64,000 nt of DNA, from assembly GCF_958979055.1 (NCBI RefSeq), contig NC_084886.1:2003001-2067000 (forward strand), in the 5' to 3' direction. The notes beneath the pieces were generated by a model. It was not told the DNA's origin. It was given only the letters and a program-made list of their open reading frames with translations, and did not search any database. Positions within the stretch are counted from its first letter, which is position 1; every line of letters starts with the position of its first letter. A program made the translations under genes and the position numbers. Of the stretch, positions 50,060 to 63,863 are shown one piece after another. Source of the stretch: Alnus glutinosa. Lineage: Eukaryota; Streptophyta; Magnoliopsida; Fagales; Betulaceae.

Positions 50060-51040
50060 ATGAAAGTGTTTTTTTTTTTTTTTTAACAAATGAAGATCAT
50101 TTCATTGCTCCAATAAAAAGCTTGAAGGCATACGGCGAATAAAGATACAAGAATCCCCACACACTAGAATAGTTACCTAAATAATAAAATTAGACATTAC
50201 AAGACCGGCGTTTGAGCTTCTCTTTACAATAAAGCGCATACAACAAATAAAACAGAGCCGATCTAGCTCCAAAGTCATCTAAACAGTCCTAGTAATATCT
50301 AAGTCATTACAAAGGCAAATTGTGATAAAAATAAAAAAATCACAAACAAAACCGAAAAAACAGGAATATTAAATCAAAGTCGTCGCTGTCGGGAATGCCA
50401 CCATCAGAAGCCCCTAAAAGCTAGTCAACCACTGGCAACCACCCGATAGACACCCCTCTCGACTTGGAAAGTAGAGCGTGGACCGCACGCGCGGCCCAGG
50501 GAGAGAAACCTCCCTGGCGTGTGCTGGCACGCGACATGCATCAACGCCCGACAACTGAGGAAAGAGGCAACGGGACCGGAGGGAGACGGTGGACACTATT
50601 GAGGAGTGCGTGTCTTGAAGAAATCAATAGAAACTCTCAGATATAGCATCAAAGATACGGTCAAATAAGGAAAAACACTGAAAAACAGAAGACACGCCGG
50701 AACAACATTCACGCCACCAACACTAGAAAAAATATTCCTGCCAAAGAGAAAAAATGAACAAAGAAAACAACAAAAAAACATAAAAGCTCCGGAGCCCAAA
50801 CAATGACTTGGAGAAGGTCAGCCACCGCTGGAACCAAGCCAAGGAAAAAACAAATCTCCACTTGATATAACCAAGGAGACAAAATATAAGTCCCCTTAGC
50901 TCAAAGGCTAGGAGGGAGACAAAACAAAAACAAACTGAGAGGGAGAGCCTCCCTCCCACGAAAGAACAGGCTAACAATGAATTATCTTTCAAAGGATTTC
51001 TCTATCTGGAAACGAAGAAAAAGACCAGTACATGAAAGTG
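50060..51040 (-). mobile_element. LINE-type poly(A) retroposon, 963 bp
   Basis: ATGAAAGTG occurs directly before a T tract (50060-50068) and again at 51032-51040, enclosing 50069-51031. The T tract at the left edge is the poly(A) tail of a minus-strand insertion. The interior has moderately GC-rich stretches (about 50380-50640) but no reverse transcriptase frame, so this is a truncated or non-autonomous copy. Confidence 0.6.
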
Positions 51041-52860
51041 GTTTTTGACGTGCTTATTGTAGTTCAAAAAAAAAAAAAAAAAAAAATGTAAATAAAGACA
51101 TTTGTGATGATCAATGCTTTGGATATGACACCTGATGAAGACATCAAGTTGATAGGCATTAATACAGTTTGATTTTAGGAATAAATGTATTTTTAGTTCT
51201 CGTAATATGCTGTTTTGATAAATAGTATTTTAAGTTATAAAAAGTAATTAATCACTCTATAGACTAAGAAAAAAAAAATAGTCTATCCCGTTAGAAAAAT
51301 TGTTAGAATACGTTCATGTGCTATATCAGCACCAATCAAAGCATAACACATGTTATTTATAATAAAATTAAATTAAAATAATAAAAAAAAAACTGTGAAA
51401 CAAATATTAAAAAAGAATATAAAATATATATTAAGATACCACCATAGCGTTCTCACTTTAATTTCACTTAGCATTCCAGCTGTTGGCGTGTATCACCGTC
51501 GATCTTTATTTTGATTCATGTCTTGAATAAAATATTAAATATTCGATCTTGATAAGGGGAAAGAAAGAGAACACGTGTCCACTTTCCTCCTAACAGTAAT
51601 ATTTTATTTTTTCTGTCTTCATATTATATGAAAGTGTAGCATGTGCATATTTTGAAGCTCCCCTACTTGATTTACAATGGTAAATCAGGAACCATGGCAT
51701 TGCTTTCAAGAGGTCCCCAGTTCCAGCCTCCCTCTTCTGATACTGGGCTGGGTTTGTCTTGAGTATTGATGGAAGCACTTCTCCAATGTCAGGGTTTGTT
51801 TGTTTGGGCACGGCATTGCTTCCACTTGCAGAGGTACCACCATATTGCAGCACCTCTAAGTCTCTAACTATCAAGAGTATTTATGCTTGAAAAGTTTACA
51901 CAGGAGGGTGATACTGTCATTTTAACGAAGATGATAGGGGTTTAAATAGCACTATATGGGCGGATGATATTCTTATACGGCATCCACATCTGTACTCTGC
52001 GGATGGTGGATCGCCCATCCCATAACCTCACAAGGGCGGACGGTTTTTTTGTGCTAACCACTTGTGACATCCACTTTGCATTTTGGGTTATTTTTTGAGA
52101 AGGTTTTTGTTTTTCTTTTCTTTTCTTTTCTTTTTTAAATATGAACTTAATTTATATGGGTATGCTGTTTTTTCTAAAGCTTTTTATGAACTTTTTTAGA
52201 TGGGCTTAATCAAATTTTTAAACTAAATACACTTATAAATTGTAATATGAAAATTTAAATTGATTTTTGTAAACATTGGGCAATACAAGTATTTATAAAC
52301 TGAAAGTACACTCCGTTGTTTTAAGAGAAATATTTTTTTTTTTCTTTCTATTCTATATATGTGTAGGCGGAGGTAGATATTATCTGCTTCTACCTATTCA
52401 TATTCCCTTATTTGCCCGCATATGTAAAGATAGCAGATATGGTATTAGCCCGCCTAAGATTAGGAGTTGAAAATTCATCAATAACCCATTCCGACGAATT
52501 GATAGTGGATGTGGAATAGTTTTAAACCGGACACCTCAACACCCCTAGAAGATGGAATCTCCCAAAAATCAAATTCAAAAAGGTCAAAAACTGATCTTGA
52601 TAAGTGACTGACCAAAATCACCATGACTCTAACGTGATCCATCCATTTAGTTGCTATGACACCATTCTAAATTCTTGCTTTCTGCCTTCTCTGTCTATGA
52701 AGGGATCAAAAGGGCATGCATGACGCATAATTTCATGGAACTTCAAACACCCAGCTACCTTATCCAGCAGCTTCCCACATTTCAAAGGCCAGTCAAAATA
52801 AATTGAAGTTTCATACTAGGACTGATAACCAAAAGGCCGAGTTTCAACAACAGAATGTTC
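51041..52860. other. Spacer with one unassigned open frame
   Basis: No gene is recognised with confidence. A 94-codon minus-strand frame at 51590-51874 contains the protein-like stretch NPDIGEVLPSILKTNPAQYQ and could be a fragment of a retrocopied or decayed gene, but I cannot name a family. Poly(A)/(T) runs lie at about 51067-51086 and 52100-52135. Confidence 0.3.
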
Positions 52861-52879
52861 AATAGTAAGTTACAGGTAG

Positions 52880-53400
52880 CTAGGTATAATGTTACCATCT
52901 CAAGTGTCTCACATGAGTTAAGTGCAATTTTAGCCATGTGTATATAAGTTTTTAAATACTCTTCCTTTACAAGCCGGTTTTCAATAGTAAGTTATACCTA
53001 AGGTTTGTAACATTTAACATCAAATGCAACCATCACGTTGAGTATGGGATCATACACAACTTGTCAAGTATGGGATTGAATGGATTGTAGTTTTGTGATC
53101 GAATCACGAAGAGAGTGACCTATAGGTGAGTGATGCTGTCAAAAGATAAACGACTACTATCGGGTCAATAAGTATTAATAGAGGGGACCGTAGTAAACGT
53201 CGACTGCAGAGCATAGTGTTATGTTACGATCTTAAGTGTCTCACATGGGTTAAGTGCAAACTTAACCTTAACCATATGTATATAAGCTCTTGAGCACCCT
53301 CGCCTTGCAAGTGGGTTTTCACTTACGAGTTCCACCTAAAGTCTTGCAAGTGGGTTTTCACTTACGAGTTCCACCTAAAGTTTGTAACATGTAAGAGCAA
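52880..53400. repeat. Two diverged repeat copies with a perfect 39-bp tandem duplication
   Basis: A module with GTGTCTCACATGAGTTAAGT, then GTGTATATAAG, a pyrimidine-rich part and ACCTAAGGTTTGTAACAT occurs at about 52883-53015 and again at about 53220-53392. The second copy contains a 39-bp unit starting CTTGCAAGTGGGTTTTCACT, repeated exactly at 53304-53342 and 53343-53381. The exact repeat implies a recent duplication. The module resembles degraded retroelement LTR sequence. Confidence 0.6.
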
Positions 53401-53653
53401 GTTCAAGAAAGAAATATCTGCAACGGCCAATGTATGACTTTGGATGTCAGTAGCTGTCCCAGGACATATGATCACTCAAACTATCTCAAAGAAGACTTAC
53501 CCAAAAATGGGCGTCCAAATTTTATTGAAGGAATCATATGAATGCATTTGGCAACAGCAGCATGCTCAAAAGCTCCACTATGAATCCACATGTTTAAATA
53601 TAATTTAAAAAAATTACTGGCAAATGTTACAATTAAAATGTACTGCAGAGTTG

Positions 53654-55542
53654 CTACCAGCAAAGAGAAGGCAGCTTGAAGGAGAATGTGGAGGGCAAGT
53701 GACCGGTCCTTCTTATATAATCTGCTCTCTCAGAAGTCTTAACAGCTTTCTCATTCAGTGTGGCCTCAGCATTTGCACGCTTTTCTTCAGCTATTCTTCT
53801 AGTTGCAGCAAGTTTGTTTGTCATCCTCTCTTGTGCCCTAGCTTTTAATCTCTCAGCTCTCACCTATTTACAGAACATTAGTAGAAAGAAAGCTAAGATC
53901 ATATCATGGTAAATTTAATGGTAGGTGTCTCTAGTAGAAGAAAGCTACCAGAAGCATTTGCTCTGGATCTGCCTTAATTTCCTGTTGATAATCGGCTCAA
54001 ATATATAGATGGGGATTGCTTGTTGTTGGATTAGATCCGTATCATTTTCCTATATATCAAATGAGATGCTTACTAATGCTGGTTCATGGAAAGCAAAATT
54101 AGAAAGGAGGGCACAGCGCTGTTAGATTAGACTCTGTATCCAAGTTGTGTCGGTTGGAAGAATATGTGCATACTATGAACTACGCAAGGTCAATGAACCT
54201 CCTATTTCCTTGAAGAGACTCATCTAAAAAGCATATTTATATCTTCTTCTTTTCTAAACAAAATAAGACACTTTCCTGCATTTTGGAGATGCTATGAGTG
54301 TCATTAACATACATACATCATCAAAGAAAAACAAAAAAGCTTATAAGAACATGCTTAGGTTGCAGGCATGATGGTGAAGGGCTAAATGCCTTGAGGAATG
54401 TAATTAGAAATACTGCTGCAGGGTATCTAAGACAAGGCAATTATATATTGTAAAGTATGAAATTATGAATCAATAAAGGACTACCTCCATTCTCTTCATT
54501 TCCATCTCAGCTTTCCTTATCTCATGATTTTCCCAGGCTTGAATCTTCACCTCTTCACGCTTATACCTACAAACTCACAACAGAGAAACATATTATACTT
54601 GTTAATCAATTTTGTGAGGGCCATGGTAGCCCATGGCAGATTCGGGAAACTTGCACACGCCAATATATTGCATGATTGATTACACTAGCATAAGAAAAGA
54701 ACATTATTTGATCACCTTGCGGTGTATTTGGCACGTTCTGCTTCATCCCAAGCCACTGCTCGGCTTTCTAGAGGACTCATAGTTATAGCTTGATCTGAAT
54801 TCCTGTTGTCAGGCATCTTGCAAGCATTTGAGTCTCCTCCACACTGCCTGGTTGCGCCGCTTCCCCTGCCACTAGGATTAGCCTCTCCTCTGCCATCAGT
54901 GGATGTTAGACCTGTCTGATAGCCTTCACAAGCCTGCTTTCCATGCTGACACCTTACTGGGGTTGAGGATCCAGAAGCTATAGGGCTCCTTGCTGCAGGA
55001 GTTGTGGCTCTAATTGGGGTTGCAGTTCTTGAAGGCTCTAGGCTTGCAGCTGGGGTCATCTCAGTTCCCATGTCCCTCACACTAACTGATCGGACAGCCG
55101 GTGTCGAATTCTCCGGCGGCTTATTGATACGCCAGACGGACTCATCACAGTCTACCTTCTTTGTTTCAATTTCATATCGATTTGTCATTGCAGAACCAGC
55201 ACATCCATTTTGTTCTTCTTCTTCACCTTCACCCTCACCACTCGAATAGTCCTGCTCCTTCTGTGGAACAGGAGCGATTAGTCTCAAATCGTCAGCATTC
55301 GAATTCCGTGGCTTGGTTTTGGATTGCTTTTTCTCTCCCACTCTTGACAACCCAACCAACCATTTCTGTGCATCATCCCATTTTGATGGTGTCGGTTTGC
55401 CCAAGGCCGTCCGATGATGGGAAGTGCGAGTAACTCCATTTCCGTTGTGAAACTCAAAACTAATGGCAGTACTGCTAGTTGAAATCTCCTGCGTTGAGCC
55501 ATGGTTATAACACCCCTTGTCCTCTATAGATCTCATTTTCAC
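53654..55542 (-). CDS. Remorin with long N-terminal region, 3 exons
   Basis: Remorins are plant-specific proteins that organise nanodomains on the inner face of the plasma membrane. Exons in transcript order are 55542-54716, 54566-54485 and 53863-53654, in phase, 372 aa. Residues 1 to about 255 are polar, low-complexity and rich in Ser, Thr, Pro and Gly, probably disordered. The Remorin_C domain covers about 256-365, with the AWDEAERAKY and KIQAWENHE motifs and a long Lys/Glu/Ala-rich coiled coil. The last residues, after GHLPSTFSF, are hydrophobic and include a Cys, fitting a C-terminal membrane anchor. Its position next to CDKG and its N-terminus suggest orthology to the Arabidopsis At1g67590 remorin (group 6 by memory). 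Met3 is an alternative start (55534-55536), since relatives often begin MRSIEDKG. A G-box (CACGTG) lies about 1 kb upstream at 56576-56581. Confidence 0.93.
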
Positions 55543-57271
55543 TCGACTCAGTTATGTCTCACTCACCTCCATTCAAGTTAACACTTCGCTTACTTCAATC
55601 TGAGCAGAACAAATCCTAGGCAAATCAATTCCTAGCAGGAAAAAAGAAAGAAAAAAATCTAGCTTGAACTATTAGTTGTTGACCCACTTAGATCTCTAAC
55701 ATTGTACAAAAGGAGACACCCAAAATAGACCTTTTACCGACCAGATAAAGAAAACATATGGCTTACCTTTATAAACAATTAAAACACAGCTGCCAAAATT
55801 GTAATACCCAACAAACATCAATAATACCAGCAGGAACCCCCGAAATATCTCAAACTTCCTTCACTGCAGCAATGGACCCATCTGAAATTTATCCACAGAT
55901 AGCCTCAAAAGTAAAAATAAAAAATAAAAGATCCTAAACACAGCCATTAACCAAAAAAGAAGGGAAAACCCGACCGGAACAATAAATGCTAAATGCTCAT
56001 AGCATTGTTTTGGATTGCTGAATTTGAAAGTAAAGAATGCATTAAAGCTTCATCCTGCTTTAGACCCACTAAAAGGATTGAAGTTTGAACAGTTCAACAA
56101 AACATTAAACAAATGCCAGATGGGTTTTGCAGAAGGGAAACATATTGCAGAGAAAAATACCTTAAAACCATGGAATTTTGAGACTTGCAGAGGTAGAGAT
56201 GAAGTTCAGATCCACTGAACATTATAATACTAACAAAAAGGAACGTGGTTGTAACTTGAACCAAGCCAACATCTGGCAGTAATGGTAAAAAAAAAAAAAG
56301 AAAAAAAAAAAAGAAGCTGCATTAAATAACTATTTGCATGGGAATTGGTGAACTTTATTATTGGCTCTGCCGAGTGATGAATGAGTGGGGTGCAAGTGCA
56401 ACCCACAATTTACCTTCATTCACAAAGGGAATCTAGGGAAGAGTTTCAGTGACATAGACAAAAATAAATAATGCAGTGGAAAAAATATTCCCCTACTCCC
56501 TAGAGAAAGATGTTTTGAAATACGGTTGTCCTTTATAACGGTTACCAGCTGAACGTGGTGGGATTTGATGGGAGACACGTGGACGGTGGCTGATTGGTAA
56601 TAGTCTCAGATGATCGATCTGAGGCTGCGTCGGCCTAGGATTGAAAATGCAGGTTTATCTTCAGGATTCGGATCCAGCCAATTAAGATGCCTGAATTACA
56701 TCTCGGCTTCCTTTGTTAATCTTATCCCCTTCTTTTATTTATGAAAAATGATTTTTCACAGCCCAAATACATCATTCTTACCCACAACTCAAGACACGTC
56801 GATGAAACTCGTGTATTCGCATGGAGAAATGATAAAATTACAATCCTTACACAACTATCTCACAACTTCGAGATATATTGAGTGGAATCCACGTTCATGT
56901 GTCTCACCTCGTGTGTTTTAGTTGTGAGATAATTGTGCAATATGGGTTGTGTATTAATCACTTTCCATCCGTATGCATAAGTCCCACCAATATGTCTTTT
57001 GTTGCGTAAGAGTTGTGCATTTGACACGTCCTTTATTTTTTATTTTTAAAAAAGTTCTATTCCCGAAATAAAATCAAAACACAAAATAATCAAAATTGTT
57101 TTGAAACCCTTTTCAATTTTGTCTGACATAAAAGACTGTCATCATTCTCAAATAATATAAGAACTTATTTCTTCCTAGTACAATTCTCTATTTAATTCCC
57201 TCTTTATGAATAGTCTATTGATTTAAGCATCGAAAGCTTCCACCGGTTCTCAAATTAAGTCACTCCAATGG

Positions 57272-57303
<32 letters not shown>

Positions 57304-58293
57304 TTGTAGGTGACCCGAGTAGCCTCGCAAAAATCTGTTTCTACACTTAAAACACATTAGTAAACATATTTCTTATCCCTAATTAATATGCAATTCGAGA
57401 AGTTCACAGATAAAAGAAGTTGCCCTAAATCACACAGTCCAGATTGGTCGGAGCCTCGGACGTACACGTAGACGGCACCCACAAGGCCACGGCCCCTTAA
57501 AATGGGTGCCCGAATTGCAGAGGTGGGGGGATCCAATTCCAAATTGACGATAACGTGAGTTTCTGAGCGTTTTCACGTGTCTTCTGCGCAATGTGCATAG
57601 TACAAAATGGTAAATTTAAGTGATTGATAGGACTAGGAGGGCCCATGTTGACCGGGTTTTTGGTACTATTAGACAGTGACGAGTGTGGAGAAACTGGAAT
57701 GCAGTGGTCGCCATCTTTTATCTCTAGTGAGACTTTGTGAGCAGGGCATTAAAAATCACAGGGTACCATGTTGGCACTGCATCAAGCATGATAGGCCCTC
57801 TTCACGAATCAGGGTAACCACGTTAATGGCACCAGGCGATTTGAGTCCTTATTCTTGCAGCCATTTGTCAGAAAAATGCACAGCACTACTCGACAAGCAT
57901 CAATCCCATACGGTAAAAGCTTAAGCTGAATCACTCTTCATTCCTCAATGAAAAATGTTGCGGCCCGTTTGGCAACCCTCCTTTAAGGTAGACCACACCA
58001 TAAAAAGCTTTTTAAAAAATAATTATTACTTAATGTCGCATTAAAAATATATAAATATATATATATATTAATCAATAATCATTTTTTTTTTCGATGATAA
58101 GATTTAAGTGAACTGTATAAGCATGACCAATATATAATATTATAAATTTGATTTCAATAATAAGCCTTCATTTATTGATACATGTATTTAATTTATTAAA
58201 ACTATTAGAGCGAGATCTATTTTGAGGAGTATGAATGGAAATGACAACAATATTATTTATTATAAAAATAAGATTACCCTTATAATTTTTTAA
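55543..58293. other. Remorin upstream region and spacer
   Basis: The first few hundred bases, read on the minus strand, probably hold the remorin leader and possibly a leader intron, since the region is AT-rich without coding frames. A G-box CACGTG is at 56576-56581. A poly(T) run is at about 57271-57298. The 82-codon plus-strand frame at 57676-57924 is not recognised and lacks supporting signals. Confidence 0.35.
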
Positions 58294-59161
58294 AACTTGT
58301 TAACATGTGTTTTTTTTTTAAAAAAATAAAAAATAAATAGATCTAATTTCATTCATAAAACCAATAGAGCAAAAATACTCTACAAAAAACTAAGTCTTAA
58401 ACTCTGAGGATATAGTTTCCTAGAAACACATGGAGAAACAAAACTAGCCATACACCTAAATTTCTCCATAACATTCTTCATACTAGAAGTTTACAATGAC
58501 CATTTTGTCTCCAAAACTCAATAAGAAAGTGCTCATGTATGACCACGTCTTCTGCAATTACGCCCGATCTTCTCAAGGAAGTTAGAGCAGTTTCTTTTGC
58601 CACACATAACTGTTGCTGCCTCCTCTGCCTGTCGTCACAGACTCACGAGCTTGACTAGCCGATTGTCGTTGCTCTATGCCGCCATAGTAGGAATACCCCT
58701 TGGACAAACCTTGGGATTTCACCACACTATAATAGAATCGATTTCACCCAAGACCGTGAAAACATTCATCCTAGATTGGTTTCCATTCCCGGATCAAGGT
58801 GTACTTTATAGCAATCTTACTCACAATACGAACTGCAAACATAAAAATAAACTCCAGATGAGTAAAACCACAACAAATACAGAAAATCTATTTCTCAATC
58901 CCATAATAGGAAGAGAAAAACCACAACAAAGATAAAAATCTACTTATCCTCTTAGGTGACGAGGTCGCCCTAAAAGAGAAAAAAAACCCTACCATAATCT
59001 AAAAGCAAGTACCTAAAACATCATGGGGAGGGAAGCATTGTGATTCCCTCCTCCTCGAACACAAGGCAGATTATTTTCTTTTCTTTTCTTTTTCTTTTTT
59101 CTTTTTTTCTCTAAGTTGCAGTTTTTTTTTTCTTCATAAAAAGTTAACTTGTTAACATGTG
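58294..59161 (-). mobile_element. LINE-type poly(A) retroposon with perfect 16-bp TSD
   Basis: AACTTGTTAACATGTG is found exactly at 58294-58309 and 59146-59161. The 836 bp between begin with T-rich sequence, so the element lies on the minus strand with its poly(A) tail at the left. The interior has no intact reverse transcriptase frame. The 112-codon plus-strand frame at 58597-58935 is opposite to the element and not considered a gene. Confidence 0.75.
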
Positions 59162-59222
59162 ATTGAAAGTACGTTAATCACTAAATACAATTTTTAACAC
59201 TCTCCCATCACGTATCAATATA

Positions 59223-59679
59223 GTCTCGTTTGGTTTGCGGAATGAGTATTCCATCGAGAAAGGGAATAGTTATTACTTGGAATGAAATATAGTGGAAATG
59301 AATAATTATTCATACTCGTTAGTTTAGTAATAACATGTATACTTTAATGGAAATTAAATCAAAGTTACTAAAAAAATCATATATTATTTCTTTCTTCTTA
59401 TTATTCTTTTCCATTTTTTTTTTAAAGGAGAATAAGTGAAATTGGTGGTGGTTGACCACCCCAAAACGCCTCAAGGGGTCCACCACTAGGCGTTTCGGGG
59501 GTGGTACGACCACCATCGGCTTCATCTGTGGCTGGTCGACCACATGGCCATAGATGTACTTTTTATTTAAAAAATAAAAATTGATAAAAAAAAAATAGGT
59601 GGTTTTTTGTATGAAATTGTAGCCTATTTCTTCGGGGGAATAGTTATTTCGATGGTCTATTCCGCTAACCAAACGAGGC
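59223..59679. mobile_element. TIR element, 457 bp, with inverted GC-richer core
   Basis: The left end GTCTCGTTTGGTTTGCGGAAT and the reverse of the right end GCCTCGTTTGGTTAGCGGAAT form terminal inverted repeats, flanked by ATA on both sides (59220-59222, 59680-59682). The core contains short inverted motifs GGTGGT/ACCACC and GGCGTTTC. A diverged relative starts at about 32868 in the lipoxygenase 3' flank. Confidence 0.65.
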
Positions 59680-59682
59680 ATA

Positions 59683-60363
59683 AAATGTTTACTCTCCAAT
59701 CACGTATCGACAAGTGTAAATGTGTCATATGTATAACATTTTCCTTTTTATAACCCAAATTGCTATCTTAGTAAAATGAATGACCTGATTTTAACAACAT
59801 CGTCATCAATCCATCGTGCTGCTCACATCTCTCAACATCATTCCCTTTCAACCACATTTGTTTTTTATTAGGGCTGATAATTTGTAATATGACCCAATAT
59901 TCTGACACGAATATAACACAAAATTATAGAATTAGGGTTTAATCTAAACGGGTTGACCCATTTATGACACATTTAATAAACAATTCAACCCGTTTAACCT
60001 GCGGGTGTCCTGTCTTTGCATTTTCGAAGTTGTGTGTTTGTTCATTGAATTCGGTGTATAATATAATATTAGTCAAATTTTGGGTGTTTGAAATCAGGTA
60101 TCATACTAGGGAATAACCGGTTGCTCTCTGTAGATCTGGGTAGAAATACCGTTTTCAAATTTTGTTTTTGAACAATTAGAGGTGTCCTGCCTCTGAGATT
60201 TTTTTTTTTTTTTTTTGTTTTTTTGGAACAAGTTTTTGGTGTTTTAAATTTTTTGAAATGATTCAACATAAAATAAAACAGGGGGAAAAAATAACAGATC
60301 AACGTGTCCAGTTGTTGTGAACCCGATGCGACTCGTTAACTAAATGGGTTAAATAAGTCCTGT
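59683..60363. other. AT-rich spacer
   Basis: No gene is recognised. A poly(T) stretch lies at about 60200-60225. Short minus-strand frames are low-complexity. Confidence 0.4.
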
Positions 60364-62080
<1,717 letters not shown>

Positions 62081-62156
62081 GATACTCGTTAATTTAAAGA
62101 CGACGGACTAAACAGGTTGATTCGAACCAGACGTACCCATTTTGCTGGGATTTATA

Positions 62157-62797
62157 GGGCTTGTTTGATAAGCTACAGAACATTACATAATAGTGGCTGA
62201 CACTATTCACAATTTTTTTATTTTATTTATACATTTTTCAATAACAATCAACATCAAAACATTCTCACTATTTCCACTTTTTATACAACATCAATAATTT
62301 TTTATTACTATTCAAATAAAAAATTTTACTACAATACAATTTTTTTTTTTTTTTTTTTTTTATACAAATTCTTTTTATTTTATATCACATCATCACTTTT
62401 TACTAATTCCAAAACTAACAACCCACTACTCCGTTCTGTTATTTGCCAAACAAGCCCATAATTTTATAACCCATGGGGGCTGCTACACTTTTACACAGTG
62501 GCTGGCACTATTCACTATTTTTTTTTATTTTATTTATACATTTTTTAATAATAATCAACATCAAAACATTTTCACTATTTTTACTTTTTATATCACATTA
62601 ATTTTTTTTTTTATTATTAAAATAAAAAAATTAACTACAATATAAATTTTTTTTCACATTTTTATACAATTTTTTTTTTAATTTTAAATCACATTCATCA
62701 CTTTTTTACTAATTTCAAAACTAATAATTCACTATTATTTTCTGTTCTTCGTCAAGCCCATAATTTTATAACCCACGGGGCTGCTACACTTTTACAC
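62157..62797. repeat. MITE duplicated in tandem, unit about 300 bp
   Basis: A first copy (62157-62457) has terminal inverted repeats GGGCTTGTTTG and CAAACAAGCCC flanked by ATA. A second copy (about 62478-62757) lacks the left terminus but repeats the interior (GGCACTATTCAC, ATTTATACATTTTT, AATCAACATCAAAACATT). The 40-bp segment CCCATAATTTTATAACCCA plus GGGGCTGCTACACTTTTACAC occurs after both copies (about 62455-62496 and 62757-62797), which shows that MITE and flank were duplicated together. Confidence 0.7.
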
Positions 62798-63432
62798 CCT
62801 GACGTGGCAGCCCCTTTTCCCTTTTTTTTTTTTTTTTTTTTTTTCCGTTTTCTTCTTTGAAAAGCCACCCGATCCAAAACCAAAACCACCACCCCCGGCG
62901 CTACCCACCCCGAACCATTCCGGCGCCGCCTACCCCGGCGACCCACACAGGCGCCGCCCACCCCGGAACAAGCCGTCACTGTCCACCACGGACCACGCCG
63001 GCAACACCCACCCGGCACCCCAGATCACGCGCCACCCGAGTTCTGGGTCGGATCCGTGCGTGGAGAAGAACCCCGTGCCCGACCCTCCGCGCCGCCTGAA
63101 GCCGACCGTCGTTCCACGTGGACCCTCCGCGCCGCTGGACCCAGCCGATCTCATCACCTGAGTCGTCGGAAAACTCAGCACGCCCGGATCGAAAACGCAC
63201 CCACCGTCGAAGATCCGGAAACACACCCACCGACGAAGGGCCTCACTGAGGCAGATGCAACCGGAACCACGCCAGCGCAACTGAGACGACGAGATCCAGA
63301 CCCCAAAAACTGCCGGTTCCGAGTCTTCCGACGGTCACAGTGACGGAGATGCCGATCGGTTTCAAAGAAGAAAACCAAAAAAAAAAGAAGGAAAAATATG
63401 TGATGAAAGTGTTGCCACGTCAGGGTGTAAAA
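62790..63432. mobile_element. TIR element with GC-rich interior next to FAD monooxygenase
   Basis: TTTTACACCCTGACGTGGCA (62790-62809) and TGCCACGTCAGGGTGTAAAAA (63413-63432 plus one base) are near-perfect inverted repeats 643 bp apart, edge to edge. The interior begins with a poly(T) tract, then a C/G-rich stretch of about 480 bp (62860-63345) with overlapping open frames on both strands. These frames have biased Pro/Arg/Gly composition and no recognised domain. The element could be a gene-fragment carrier (Pack-type) or a MITE. It ends about 210 bp upstream of the next start codon. No TSD could be settled. Confidence 0.55.
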
Positions 63433-63644
63433 ACGCTTCCAACTACCCAGCTCGCTCCGACGTCGTTTTCGTGATGCTCTACTTGATTTGACCCCTTAAA
63501 CCTGAACGTGTCTCCGTCTTCATCATCGATCTGAACGGCTTATTAGTGCTCTGAAGCTTCGTTTTAGTACTCGAACCTAAATGCATATGGCGTCGTCGTT
63601 TTAGTGCTCTAAAGCTTCGTTTCAGTCATTGCCTCACTGGGGTA

Positions 63645-63863
63645 ATGAGGGTTTTGGGGTTTCTCAAGAAGAGCTTGAATGGCCTCCACAAAGGTGGCAG
63701 TGCCAGAAGCAAAGCACACCCACTTGGATTCATTGGAATTCAAAGCAGAGGCCTGTCAGACCCCAACGTTCTCAATGGCGATGAAGAAGATACGGTGCTT
63801 CCTGTTCTGATAGTTGGGGCTGGACCTGTGGGTCTTGTTCTCGCTATACTTCTCACCAAACTG
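63645..63863 (+). CDS. FAD-dependent monooxygenase, first exon only
   Basis: The window ends inside this gene. Exon 1 runs from the ATG at 63645 to a GT donor after 63863 and encodes 73 residues. The first about 40 residues are rich in Lys, Arg, Ser and Gly with few acidic residues, fitting an organellar targeting peptide, probably mitochondrial. VLIVGAGPVGLVLAILLTKLG is the Rossmann beta-alpha-beta fold that binds FAD (GxGxxG) at the start of class A flavoprotein monooxygenases of the PheA/TfdB and UbiH type. The likely Arabidopsis relative is EMB2421 (At1g24340), from memory. The substrate is unknown. A TIR element and a tandem MITE array lie directly upstream. Confidence 0.75.

Noticed and set aside
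57676..57924. 82-codon plus-strand frame
   Set aside because: No domain, splice context or promoter signal is recognised, and it may be a chance open frame.
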